Assembly: GCF_021018805.1 (NCBI RefSeq)
Contig: NW_026960607.1
Coordinates: 188,501 to 252,500 of the forward strand
DNA length: 64,000 nt
Origin: Prinia subflava
Lineage: Eukaryota > Chordata > Aves > Passeriformes > Cisticolidae
Reading direction: 5' to 3'
Both the position numbers and the translations under genes were made by a program. Numbering within the stretch: the first letter of the stretch is position 1; every line of letters starts with the position of its first letter. Shown in pieces: positions 35,531 to 46,066 of this stretch. The notes beneath the pieces are model-generated. The model was not told the origin of the DNA, searched no databases, and saw only the letters and a list, made by a program, of their open reading frames with translations.

Positions 35531-35548
35531 TCCCGGGTTTCGGCACCA
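35531..35548 (-). other. Primer binding site, tRNA-Phe
   Basis: Minus strand TGGTGCCGAAACCCGGGA, four bases after the LTR. It complements the 3' end of vertebrate tRNA-Phe, including CCA. Confidence 0.85.
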
Positions 35549-35552
35549 CTAA

Positions 35553-35898
35553 TGTTGCCTTCGATATGAGGCAATGGCGACCTGGTCTCAAAGAGCTAGC
35601 ACGGCGGCTCGACGTCCTCGAGCCACTCGGGCCATTGACAGCGCATACACCAATGTGGTGGATGGCAAATGGCGATTTATTAGGTTCCCACATGGGGTTA
35701 TATAGTCTAAGGGGTCTTCACTACGTCAGAGGGGAAGGAAGGTTAGAGGTTAGTGGAAAACTACTGGGTTTGGAGGGGCTACATTGTTCTCAGAGTTAGT
35801 TACACAGCTCAGAGGGTGAGGGGGGAGGTTTCCTGTCTTTCCGTTACAATCCCGAGATCTTCCGCTGCGCCAGGCCTTATCTTATCTGCTCACACACA
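35553..35898 (-). repeat. 5' LTR of the tRNA-Phe provirus
   Basis: Same length as the 3' LTR with two substitutions seen (near 35642). Confidence 0.93.
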
Positions 35899-35996
35899 GC
35901 AACTAGACTAGCAACAAGAAAAATTGTTTAGATTTAATCCTGATCTGCTTTACCACTTAGCTGTGGGATGCCCCAGCACACAGGATGATACAGTAG

Positions 35997-36530
35997 TGAA
36001 AAGAACAGGGCATATGCCTTTATTAATATTCAGCTCTTTATTAAAGTGATCAGCTCATCATGAAAGTCATCAGCAGGACTGCAGAGTCCGATCGGAGTTT
36101 TCCACACTGCTGCAGCCATCCAAAGAAGCAGGTGCTGTCCCAGCTCACCATTCCACTGCAAACAGTAGATGCCGAGTCCTTGTTCCCATAGGAACAGCTA
36201 GGATCCTCTCTCTGGTCAACTATCAGAAGGTGGAGCAGTGAGTTGTCTACCACTGGGGTACAGAGTCCGCTCTTCACCCTCAAGGAATAACCTTGAGAGT
36301 TTCCCATCTTCTGATTCAATCACTTTAGCTGACTCGGTCCCATTCCATTCAGACTCTTAATAGTTTATGGCGAGTCTTCGAACCAGGCCAGGGGGTGCGT
36401 CCACTCCTTCCTCGGCCAGGGCACCACCTGGATCTTTTCACCGTGTCCAGTCTTCCATTTTGGGGTGCCTTTCATCCTCAAAGAACTCTCTCCCAGCATG
36501 CTGTGTGTTCGTCTTATTTGCATATGCCCT
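35997..36530 (-). mobile_element. Partial solo LTR (group C)
   Basis: Begins tgaaaagaacagggcatatg and follows the LTR at 58714-59740 for about 500 bases with many differences; beyond 36530 the match is lost. Sequence from 36531 to 37406 shows nothing I can name. Confidence 0.65.
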
Positions 36531-37406
36531 CCTCAAGTAGGCAGCATGGGGAGGGGAACTAGGTGAGCTCCGATTACAGTATGCACGGCTAGGACAATCA
36601 CCTTGCTTTTAACATGCTAATGTAAGAATGCAAGACCGGCAGGATGGCTGTCCAGCCCTGCCAGGGAGGGGGGTCGCCTGTCTCTGAGGCGCCTTTCATT
36701 GCCCCCTCAGGAGCTCTGCAGAACCACGCTCGGCACTCCGCCGCTTCCCAGGGAGAGGGGCTGCGACATCAGCCTCAGGAGTGCTGGAGACATAACCCCG
36801 CCACATCCCGGGCCACAGCAGCTACACAGGGGGCAGCCCTCGGAGCATCCACACCCACTGAGAACTCGTCCACAACATTAGCAGGGCAGGACCATGTGAC
36901 TGGGGATGGCCACCTCATTTGGTATGAATGTCTGCTTAGAGTAACAAAGAAATCATGTCACTTTTAATCTTGCATCATATGTGGGATGAAAAATACAAAG
37001 AGCTGCAGCTACATAGGCTTATAAGACAGTATGAAGCTTACTACAGAATACATTTGCAAACTTTCATGAAGTTTGGGCTATATGAAATAAGAAAAATCCT
37101 TGTGGAATATGTTGTCTAAAATTATGATTTTTTTACCATAAACTCTGGTACTGGCTACCATAAATATTTGGATATAAATAAAGCATGTATGGGGAGATAT
37201 TTTAAATAAACATAAAAACATGCAGCATTGCAACCATATATTGATTAAACTTCAAAATTAAATCCCTTCAATGGGAAAAGCATCTCCAAACCAACTACCC
37301 TGTACATGGCATATCACTAGTACTCACAGCGGAGCGGAGTAGTACAGAAGGCAGCAGTAATGTATATCCCTTGGGGGTGCCAAGAACACAGCATGGATGA
37401 CTTGTG

Positions 37407-38087
37407 TGTCTTGGGTTAGAAAATGTAACCAAAAATGAGCATTCTATTTTCATCTGTTGAAAACTGTTGGGAGATATTGTTCTTCTCTCCTCCTGCACTC
37501 ATCCTCCTCCTGCACCCATCCTCCTCCGAGGGACATCACCTGTGAATGGGCCATTCAAGGCCTCTCACATGACTGACAACATTACTTCATCCCATTGTGA
37601 GATGCTCCACTCAGTGGGAGGAGCCAAAGCCTTTCCACCAGCATAAAACCTGCAATCGCAAACACTAATGCAGCCGGTTTTCTACTGAATTCTTGGAGGA
37701 AGACTGGACCCATCTCGCCAGCACTAGACCCTTTGTTCTACAGGATCATCTCTACTCCACAGAACAACATCTGTTACTCCAGGAAGACTTTTTTGGACTT
37801 CCAACACCCTGACAACAGGGTGTCAGGTCAAATCTCTGACTCTGTCAGGGTTCTCTAGGACTTTTGTTTGTTTGCTTATTTGTTTTTTTTTGTACTACTG
37901 CATTTGTATTATTCTTTTTTTTTTAATGTTCCTAGAAAACAACTGTTATTCCTATTGCCATATTTTTGCCTGAAAGCTCCTAATTACAAAATTGTAATAA
38001 TTTGGAGGGAGGGGTTTTTTTACATTCTCCATTCCAAGGGAAACTCCAGTTTCCCCTGACAGAGACCTGTCTTTCCAAACCAAGACA
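37407..38087 (+). repeat. 5' LTR of the ERVL element
   Basis: About 681 bp, taking the primer site at 38093 as the guide for the end. Contains a short ctcctcctgcaccc tandem repeat (37485-37530) and a TATA-like cataaaacc near 37643. Confidence 0.7.
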
Positions 38088-38212
38088 GAATTTGGTGCCC
38101 AATGTGCGTCCTGGGGGCACTGAGGGAAATGAATAACAGTTTTTGGGTGCCTAGGTTTTTGTGTACTAGATATAGAGGCCTTGTTGGACAGCATCATGTG
38201 GTCTAGCTTACC

Positions 38213-38995
38213 TTGGTTTGGGTGGCATGTGGTTGTAGCTATGTTTCTGCCGTTTGCAGGCCCTTATCTAAACATGGGCCTTATAACTATAAGGCTACTG
38301 TGGCTGTTATCCAGTTTATTTTATGGGTTAATAAGATGAGGAATTCATGGATTTTTAACTTCCTCTGGAAGGCAGGCACATGGATTCAGAGCTATCACAC
38401 CCTAACTGTGTGTTTTTGGGGTTACTTTAACAATGGTACCTACTGTGAGGAAATGACACCAGGGGAAATTTTTTCCCAACCCTTCGTTCAGCTCTTTGGG
38501 TCTACTCCACCAGTGCTTGAAGGGTTTAAATCTTCTCTAAATGCTAATGATATCATACAGTGGCTGGTGTTGCTGGTATGCCTGTTCTGTTTAGCATTCA
38601 GAGATAAGAGGAGATTGACCTGGATAACCACCCTGATACCTACCCCAGAGAATAAGGATACTGCCCCAGAGCTTGACATTGCCCCACAGCCTACCTCGGA
38701 GATAAACCACGCAGACTGGGTGAAGGAGATAGGTGAGATGGGCCAGATGCTGAGGGAGTACATTTCCTCTGTGGTAGCCCCATTAGCCCCAGCTGATGGG
38801 AAACCCTCCCCCTCTCCTTACAAAGGAGAGTCTGATGGTGCAGCAGTGGAACCCACAGGCGTTACAACCATCCAGGTTCCAGGTGAACCACAGGGGCAGT
38901 CACAGCCAGCAGCAGTCGCCCCTGTGGAAACAAAGAAGTCTAAGGTGAAATTGGCAAACCTAGGTAAAAAGGATAAGAAAGGAGGGCCCTCATAA
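38213..38995 (+). CDS. Membrane-type ORF upstream of ERVL gag
   Basis: 260 open codons, the only long intact frame of the ERVL element itself. The first 120 residues are rich in aromatic and hydrophobic residues. A clear membrane span follows (IIQWLVLLVCLFCLAF, about residues 121-136) with a positive stop (RDKRR). The rest is a Pro/acidic linker with an amphipathic piece (WVKEIGEMGQMLREYI) and a Lys-rich C-terminus. It may be the N-terminal part of Gag in this lineage or a separate accessory protein; gag-like sequence follows in another frame. I do not recognise a named family. That it remains open while pol is full of stops is unexpected. Confidence 0.55.
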   Translation: MVWVACGCSYVSAVCRPLSKHGPYNYKATVAVIQFILWVNKMRNSWIFNFLWKAGTWIQSYHTLTVCFWGYFNNGTYCEEMTPGEIFSQPFVQLFGSTPPVLEGFKSSLNANDIIQWLVLLVCLFCLAFRDKRRLTWITTLIPTPENKDTAPELDIAPQPTSEINHADWVKEIGEMGQMLREYISSVVAPLAPADGKPSPSPYKGESDGAAVEPTGVTTIQVPGEPQGQSQPAAVAPVETKKSKVKLANLGKKDKKGGPS

Positions 38996-39009
38996 CCCAC
39001 ATGGGAGCC

Positions 39010-39632
39010 TCAGGTTAAGATCATCAATCACTGAGTCCCTGTTGTATGAAAGTCTCCATAATCTGCAAAAAGATATTGCCAGATGGGGACATGAGCCTTA
39101 TACAGCCTGGTTACTTCAGGTTTGGGACCTTATGGGTACAGGGGTGCAACTAGACAGTGGTGAGGCAAGGAATTTGGGACCCTTGACCCAGGACTCAGGT
39201 GTGAATCAGGTATTTGTAAGGGAGCCAGGGCCCCTTTCCCTTTGGGAGCAGCTTTTGATGAGTGTAAGGGGAGAGGTTTATCCACAGAGAAAGAATGCAG
39301 GAACACTACCATAGAATGCACTGGAAGACTCTTGAGGAAGGGATTCAACCGCTGAGGGAAGTAGTGGTATTAGAGGTTCTTTTTGGGAGGAGCACAAAGC
39401 ATGATAATGACCCCGACAAGGTTAGATGCACAGGGCAAAAGTTGTGGAATCTGGCAACCCTAGGACCATCTCAATACACCACATTCATTGCAACAATTAA
39501 TGCTGAAGATAACCGAGAGACAGTGGATTCCGTAGCCACCAAGCTCAGAAATTATGAGAGCATGATCAATGGTCTGATGCTGGCTCAGGTCTCTGCCATG
39601 GTTAAGGAATTTAAAGAGCAGATGAGGGAGAT
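39010..39632 (+). pseudogene. gag: ERVL gag, 5' part
   Basis: Two frames read gag-like sequence (LLQVWDLMGTG, then EHYHRMHWKTLEEGIQPL and ATLGPSQYTTF). A frame change lies near 39290. Ends where the nested provirus was inserted; the 3' part is at 47794-48025. Confidence 0.7.
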
Positions 39633-39962
39633 TGTTACATCCCCCTGGGGAAATGGTTTCTTCTCCCTCAGGGACCCCTGGAACTCCTGTCATGTAGTCT
39701 GACCCTTCTTTCCCCTTCTGACCCCATTGGCTGTGTGCCAGCTCGCCCCTCCCTGAGAAACCCTGAGAAAAGACCCCTGTCCCCCGGGACCTCTCTCTCT
39801 CTCTCCTGGGACACCATCCTGGAATAAAGATATCTGCAGCAAAGAAAGGGTGAGAGCCTCTTTTGAATCCTTATCCTGTCTTTCTTGATATAATCCTCCT
39901 AGGCCTGAGAAGGGCTGAGCTAGCTGAGACCCTTGAGGGAAATAAGGAGGGTTAAATTATCA
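39633..39962 (+). repeat. 5' LTR of the nested provirus
   Basis: TGTTACATCCCC to AAATTATCA; a ctctctctctct run and aataaag at about 39823. The primer-site region TGGCCCCCAACCTGGG starts at 39965; the tRNA is unclear, perhaps an altered Lys site. Confidence 0.95.
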
Positions 39963-40592
39963 ATTGGCCCCCAACCTGGGTTTAAATATAGAAACCCATG
40001 CGGAGCTGGAGACCTTTCAGGGTCTTATAAGCTTTTTGGGAAGTTCAGTTACCCTAGCCACTTTGGCCACATGTTGCTATAGGTGGGTAGGGATAAGCTC
40101 GTAGCTTGTGGTTGCCCAGCCACGAGTGAGCTAAAAGACAAGACCTTCAGTTGCTTCTGACTCAGCATATGATACCACGGACCAGGTAAAGACCTCCGTT
40201 TGATCGGTACCCGCAAACTGGGAGGGCGTAATTTTACCTTTGCACTTATAGCAAGCGGGTGGGCTTTAGGACCCAGCGGCTGGGATTTTTTTTTTCTTTT
40301 TTTTTCTTTCATTTCTGATTGCCGCAGCCCGCGGGCCCGTGGAGCGGCTCCGCATAGGAAGCCCTGCTTTTCGGGGAAACCCCGGCCCGGGCACGTATCC
40401 CATCGGCCAAGCAAGGCTGCGGGGACCCCCCGGTGCCACCGGGGCTGGAGAAACGGCGCGAATACGCGACCGCAGCCCCCGAGTTTTCCCCGCCTGTTCT
40501 CTCTGGTTATAGGAGACACAGGAGTTACATACAGCTGACTGTAGCAGCGGGAGGCTGGATTTTGAGCTAATAGCTTTCAATAATATCGAATC

Positions 40593-42398
40593 ATGGGCAT
40601 ACAGCTATCGGCTCCTCAAAAGAGTGTATTAAAACAACTCCAGGACCTTTTAATTAACGTTAAAATTTCCAAAAGGCTGCAAAAACGTTTTGTTCGCTGG
40701 TTAGAACATGAATTTACTGAAGCTGAATTGTTACAGATAGATACTGTTCCCTTTTGGGATCACGTGGGTACTGTGATCACAGATAAAGTCCAAAATAATG
40801 ATCACGCCGCTTCTGTATTTATCCCAATATTTTTGCAAGCTCGTAAACATCTTTTAGAGTTAGGCAAACCCAGCCAGGAGCAAAAAATTACCCCATGTAA
40901 TCCTCCCTCTGATCCACCTCTATATCCGGGTTTACCTTTGTCCCGGGATCCTTTTAACAAAGCCAGTTTCTCTCCCCATGATCTCGCTGGGGGGGCAGCG
41001 GCGGCCCGGGACTTCTGCCAGGCTGCAGAGCCCCTGGAGTTATCCCTCCACGTGGCAGATAATAATGGCGGCTGCCATGTGCCCCGACCTTCCCCCCACA
41101 ACCCCTTCCCCCCCCTACCCCCTCCCCCTGCCCCCGCCCCCACCCCATACCCCTGTGCCAACCCCTGCTGGCCTCCGGCAGCCCCACCCCACCCCTCCTC
41201 CCCCTGCCTCCTTCCCGGCTGTTGCGGCGGCTCAGAGGGGGCCGGCCCCTCCTCCCCCTGCCTCCCTCCCGGCCCCGGCAGCAGGGAGAGGGCCGCCCCC
41301 TCCCCCCTGCTCAGCCACGGCGGGGGGTATGATTGCCACACGGCGGGGGGAGGGGGACAGCCTGGGTTGCCCAGCCAGCACGGACAGAGCATGCCTTTCC
41401 TTCCCAACACACAAGGGACTGCAAACGCTGTAACTCCAGTGTCCCCAGGCTCAGGGATACCGGCAGCAGTTTCCAGTCCCTTGGCACATGCAGATGAACA
41501 CATTTTCTCTGTTGCTCCTGTTACATATGTAGGTAGAAGGCAAGGTTCTAGGCAATACCAGCCACTCTCTTACCAAGACAAGAAAGAACTATGCAAAGTA
41601 CAACGTGAGTTTGGGAGGGACACCCCCATCTTTAAAGGGATGTTTAGAGCCACATTTGATTCTAATGAAATGGTTCCTAGTGATATTAAGGACTTATTCA
41701 GATGTCTGTTATCTCCCTCAGAGTATGATCTGTGGGACAATATGTGGAAAAGAGCTTTAAGAACACTTTTACAGGAGATTCAGCAAAACCCTAATATGGC
41801 TAAGGACACTGAAAATAATGATATTACATTTGAACATCTGTGTGGTGAAGGTGCCTGGGCTTGCCCCGAAAAACAAACCCGAGTATTATCCAAACCAATT
41901 TTACTTAGGATTAGCAATGTTGCAGAGAAAATGTTTTATCAGCTACCATCTAGGGAAGGGAAAGGAAGTTATGTCAATGTTAAACAATTTGCTACGGAGA
42001 ATTTCTTACAGTTTGTTGATCGTCTGAGGACACAGGTGGAACACCAAATACCAGATCCCGTGGTGCAGGCAGAGCTGATCAAAGAGATGGCTCAAAGAAA
42101 TGCTAATGAGACCTGTCGTAGAATTATCCTCACTCTCCCCTTGGACCCTCCACCTACTCTGTCCCAGATGATAGAAGCTTGTTCCAGACGGGCAGAAATG
42201 TTCTGCACATCTGAAAGACATCCTGGAACAACACACCCACAGCATACAGCCCCTGCTGGACCACACCCCAGCAGGCAACAGATGCCACCAGACCAGCTGC
42301 AGCGCATCATCTGCCTCCGCTGCAAGAAACCAGGACACTTCGCCAGATCCTGCCCCCAGACGCAGAAGCAGAAGAAATTCAACAAACAAAAAAACTGA
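40593..42398 (+). CDS. gag: gag of the nested provirus, intact
   Basis: 601 codons. MGIQLS gives an N-myristoylation signal; matrix covers about 1-95. A PPLY late-budding motif is at 108-111. A long Pro-rich region (about 180-300) precedes the capsid, which begins near FSVAPVTYVG. The major homology region spans about 463-482 (VKQFATENFLQFVDRL). There is one CCHC knuckle (C574, C577, H582, C587; CLRCKKPGHFARSC) and a Lys-rich end. Structural precursor for particle assembly. It ends on the slippery A AAA AAC at 42389-42395, directly before the TGA, as in betaretroviruses. Confidence 0.93.
   Translation: MGIQLSAPQKSVLKQLQDLLINVKISKRLQKRFVRWLEHEFTEAELLQIDTVPFWDHVGTVITDKVQNNDHAASVFIPIFLQARKHLLELGKPSQEQKITPCNPPSDPPLYPGLPLSRDPFNKASFSPHDLAGGAAAARDFCQAAEPLELSLHVADNNGGCHVPRPSPHNPFPPLPPPPAPAPTPYPCANPCWPPAAPPHPSSPCLLPGCCGGSEGAGPSSPCLPPGPGSRERAAPSPLLSHGGGYDCHTAGGGGQPGLPSQHGQSMPFLPNTQGTANAVTPVSPGSGIPAAVSSPLAHADEHIFSVAPVTYVGRRQGSRQYQPLSYQDKKELCKVQREFGRDTPIFKGMFRATFDSNEMVPSDIKDLFRCLLSPSEYDLWDNMWKRALRTLLQEIQQNPNMAKDTENNDITFEHLCGEGAWACPEKQTRVLSKPILLRISNVAEKMFYQLPSREGKGSYVNVKQFATENFLQFVDRLRTQVEHQIPDPVVQAELIKEMAQRNANETCRRIILTLPLDPPPTLSQMIEACSRRAEMFCTSERHPGTTHPQHTAPAGPHPSRQQMPPDQLQRIICLRCKKPGHFARSCPQTQKQKKFNKQKN
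42389..42395 (+). promoter_or_regulatory. gag-pro -1 frameshift site
   Basis: A AAA AAC in the gag frame, immediately followed by the gag stop; pro is open in the -1 frame. Confidence 0.85.
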
Positions 42399-42409
42399 AT
42401 TTACAGCGC

Positions 42410-43264
42410 GTGCCCGCTGTTGCTACTACAACGCGCAAAGATATAAATATAGCGGGACTCACATTGGCAAAAGCTTCTCTCTTGAAGAAAAAGAGGGGGG
42501 AGGGCAGGTCACGGGGTGTGGAGGTGCAGAAAAATGTAAATGTTAAATGCTCAGCTAACAAGGTTTGGCAGCCACTTGGCCGTTTTAGACTTGTAACTAC
42601 CAAAGGTTTCCATTTCAGATCTACTGAGTGGATGGTTATAACAGTTGACCTGTCTAACATCTCACAGGACCTGACGGTTTACCACATGGGATTGGACAGT
42701 GAGTATTTTGTTATTGGGGACACGGCACACACACCCTTGGAAATTGAGATAGCTCCCATGACCATAAAGGGAAAAATAATAGGCCTCATGTTGTTGGCTC
42801 GTTGTATGCACCCACCCTTTTATCTGGTAGCGGGGCAAATTCTTGCCCAAGCCATACCGGTTCCAGCAGAGATCACAGCAGACGGTAAATCACCAGAGGT
42901 CTACTGGACAGAGGTGGTGGGGGAACCTAAACCCTCTATGATGTGCAACATTATTTGTGGACAAGAGCGCCTCCTAGTGGCGGGGCTGCTCGACACGGGA
43001 GCAGACATTACTCTTCTGCCACAAAGCATGTGGCCTTCGAACTGGGAATTAGAGCCGGTGGCAGGCAAACTTCAGGGCATAGGAGGAATCTCAATGGCAA
43101 GGATTTCGAAAAACGTGGTGCAAATTGAGGGACCTGATGGAAGGGTGGCGAATGTCCGTCCTTTCGTAGCAGATTATAAGGCCCCACTGTGGGGGAGGGA
43201 CACCATGTCTCAGTGGGGAGTCCAATTGGTCATTCCTAAAACACCCCAGGATTTTTGCAAGTAG
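42410..43264 (+). CDS. pro: pro of the nested provirus, dUTPase-like segment and protease
   Basis: 284 open codons after the shared slip site. The first part resembles a worn dUTPase (MGLDSEYFVIGD and VAGQILAQAIPV). The protease has LLDTGADITLLP (catalytic Asp near 42992) and the late WGRDTMSQWGV. It ends at 43264, overlapping pol. A second slip site, G GAT TTT at 43249-43255, has the betaretrovirus pro-pol form. Confidence 0.87.
   Translation: MPAVATTTRKDINIAGLTLAKASLLKKKRGEGRSRGVEVQKNVNVKCSANKVWQPLGRFRLVTTKGFHFRSTEWMVITVDLSNISQDLTVYHMGLDSEYFVIGDTAHTPLEIEIAPMTIKGKIIGLMLLARCMHPPFYLVAGQILAQAIPVPAEITADGKSPEVYWTEVVGEPKPSMMCNIICGQERLLVAGLLDTGADITLLPQSMWPSNWELEPVAGKLQGIGGISMARISKNVVQIEGPDGRVANVRPFVADYKAPLWGRDTMSQWGVQLVIPKTPQDFCK
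43249..43255 (+). promoter_or_regulatory. pro-pol -1 frameshift site
   Basis: G GAT TTT in the pro frame, nine bases before the pro stop; pol is open in the -1 frame. Confidence 0.7.
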
Positions 43265-45832
43265 CCACTGTGGAGCGCCCTACCCAGAAGTTAAAGTGGT
43301 TGGAAAACACCCCCAGATGGGTAGCACAGTGGCCTTTGAGCAAAGAAAAGCTCAAGGCGCTGGAAAAACTCGTGGAAGAGCAATTGGCTCAGGGACATAT
43401 TGTGGAGACAACAAGCCCCTGGAATTTCCCGATCTTTGTGATAAAGAAACCGGGAAAGGACAAGTGGAGGTTGCTCCATGATCTAAGAGAAATTAATAAA
43501 ATAGTAGAAGACATGGGACCCCTCCAACCAGGGATGCCCACTCCAACAATGCTCCCCCGAGATTGGAAATTGGCTCTTAGACATCAAGGACTGTTTTTTC
43601 CAAATTCCATTGCACCCTGAAGATGCCCCTAGGTTTGCCTTCTCAGTTCCCACTGTCAATAGACAGGCCCCAATGAAGCGTTATCACTGGAGGGTCCTTC
43701 CCCAGGGTCTCAAATCGAGTCCTTTCATATGCCAACAATATGTAGCCTCATTACTGTCTCCAATACGCGCACAGAGAAAAGAAGCCATCATCCTTCACTA
43801 CATGGATGATGTGCTAGTGTGTGGCCCCAATGACTCTATACTCCAACACACGCTTGACCTAGTGGTTAAAGTTTTAACCTCTGCTGGATTTCAATTACAG
43901 GAGGACAAGGTTCAAAGGATGCCACCTTGGAAATACCTGGGCTTGCAAATCAGTGCAAGGACTGTTGTTCCACAGAGCCTAGAAATTGGTTGCAATCCAA
44001 AAACTCTAGCAGATCTCCACTCCCTGTGTGGGTCTTTGAATTGGGTAAGACCCTGGCTAGGCCTCACAAATCAAGATTTAGAACCCCTCTTCAATTTATT
44101 GAAGGGGGAGAAGGAGCTGACGTCTCCCAGGGAGCTGACCCCAGAGGCGAAGACAGCAATCGAAAAGGTACAAAAAGCCTTGTCAGAGAGACAGGCTCAC
44201 CGGTGTGAGCCAAAGGTGCCTTTCCAGTTCATTGTTCTAGGAAAACTGCCACACCTGCATGGTTTGATCTTTCAATGGATCGAGGAAGAGAAAGATTCAC
44301 TGTTGATAATAGAGTGGGTTTTCCTCTCCCACCAAAGATCCAAGACCATCACAGAGCCACAGGAGCTGATAGCGCAGCTGATTCGGAAGGCCAGGGTAAG
44401 ATTGTGTGAATTGGCAGGTTGTGACTTTGCATGCATTCACCTCCCGGTCAGACTTTCAGAGGAGGGAAAGAACTCTCCTGAGAGATTGACCAAAGAGATG
44501 TTTGAGCATTTGCTGCAGAGTAATGCCAGTCTCCAATTATCTCTGGACAGCTACAGGGGACAAATATCAGTCCATGCCCCGTCCCACAAGTTGTTCAATG
44601 AGGAATTCTACCTCATTCCTCATGAGAAAAGGAGTCGGAGACCACTCAAAGCTCTCACAGTCTTCACAGACGCATCGGGGGCTTCCAACAAGTTGGTGAT
44701 GACTTGGAGGAACCCACAGACTCAGCATTGGGAAGCTGATGTCGAGTTTGTGGAGGGATCCCCCCAAGTGGCTGAACTGGCCGCAGTGGTAAGAGCTTTT
44801 GAGAAGTTCTCAGAACCAATCAATTTGGTAACTGACTCTGCCTATGTGGCGGGAGTAGTGTCCAGAGCGGAGCAGGCTGTGCTCAAAGAAATAGAGAATG
44901 AACATCTCTTCAGGTTGCTTTCAAAGCTAATCTATTTGGTTTCTCATCGACAGCACCCGTTTTACGTGATGCATGTGAGGTCACACACTGATTTGCCAGG
45001 TGAGATCGCAGAGGGGAATCGCCAGGCAGACTCCCTTGCTGCATCAGTTGAAAAGGCACATCTCCCTGATGTCTTCCAGCAGGCAAAACTGAGTCACCAA
45101 CATTACCATCAAAATGTGCCAGCCCTGATCCGACAATTCCAGCTAACACGGAGCCAGGCTCGAGCCATTGTAGGTACCTGTCCGAACTGCCAGCTCCAGG
45201 CCATGCCATCGATGGGCATGGGAGTTAACCCCAGAGGCCTGGGCAGCTGTGAGGTATGGCAAACAGACATCACACACATTCCTAGTTTTGGTCGCCTCAA
45301 ATATGTTCATGTGAGCATTGACACATATTCAGGTGCAGTGTATGCCTCTGCCCACGCAGGAGAAAAATCCATACATGCCAAGCAGCACCTAGTGCAAGCC
45401 TTTGCAGTGTTGGGAATTCCAAAAACAATCAAAACTGATAACGGCCCAGCGTATGTGTCCAAGGAGTTCCTAGAATTTGTCCAGCAGTGGGGAGTGGAGC
45501 ATAAAACTGGCATCCCTCACTCCCCCACAGGTCAAGCTGTGATCGAGCGTGCACACCAAACGCTCAAACAGGTTCTGGCTAGGCAGAACTCCTCGGCTTC
45601 GTGGATGACACCACAGCAGAAGCTCTGCAAAGCCATGTTCACCATCAATTTTCTGAACTGTTCATTTGAAAACATGAGTCCACCTGTGGTACGTCATTTT
45701 AACAGTGGTAATCAGTTTAAATTATCTCAGCGTCCACCGGTTTTGATTAGGGATCCTGAAACTTGGGAAACCAGAGGTCCCTATGAGCTGGTGACCTGGG
45801 GTCGTGGCTATGCATGTGTGGCTACTCCCTGA
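43255..45832 (+). pseudogene. pol: pol of the nested provirus (RT, RNase H, integrase), one frame change and early stop
   Basis: The RT start (WPLSKEKLKALEKLVEEQL, HDLREINKI) is in one frame to about 43576; from there DIKDCFF, LPQGLK and the YMDD site (43799-43810) are in the next frame. A single-base change at about 43565-43576 thus separates the fingers from the catalytic part. RNase H (VFTDASG, LVTDSAYV, NRQADSL) and integrase (HHCC with CPNC, WQTD, TDNGP, ERAHQ) are intact. A TGA at 45830-45832 falls before the usual GPRWIPQKWVKPF end, removing about 45 codons. The active sites themselves are unchanged. Confidence 0.9.
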
Positions 45833-46066
45833 GGCCCTCGGTGGATTCCCCAGAAGTGGGTGAAACCTTTTGTCCCCAAAAATCCAGCTCCAGCAGAAGG
45901 GGACGAGAAGCAAGTGACTGATGCTTCGAAGAGAAGACGCCGCCGGATGGAAGAGAAAGAACCTCCTTAGAGGTGGATTCCTTCTGGCAGAAACAGGAAC
46001 CTTTTAACATGTTTTAAAAATGTTTATTTTTCCCTTCCAGAGAAAACCTACCTCCCACTCAACCCT

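Larger units (their letters stand above)
27573..35904 (-). mobile_element. Full-length provirus with tRNA-Phe primer site and gamma-type env
   Basis: LTRs of 346 bp at 27579-27924 and 35553-35898 are flanked by the 6-bp duplication gcaact (27573-27578, 35899-35904). The LTRs differ at two positions, both losing CpGs (gcgc versus acac). On the minus strand gag, pro and pol lie in three frames, each shifted by -1, the betaretrovirus-like plan. Matrix and capsid look alpharetrovirus-like and env is gamma type, so the genome appears recombinant. Defects: a frame change and a stop in gag, an altered RT active site, and the env leader out of frame. Confidence 0.95.

Noticed and set aside
38213..38995. 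Membrane-type ORF considered as ERVL env
   Set aside because: It lies before gag, has no signal peptide, cleavage site or CX6CC; an env at this place would be contrary to retroviral gene order.
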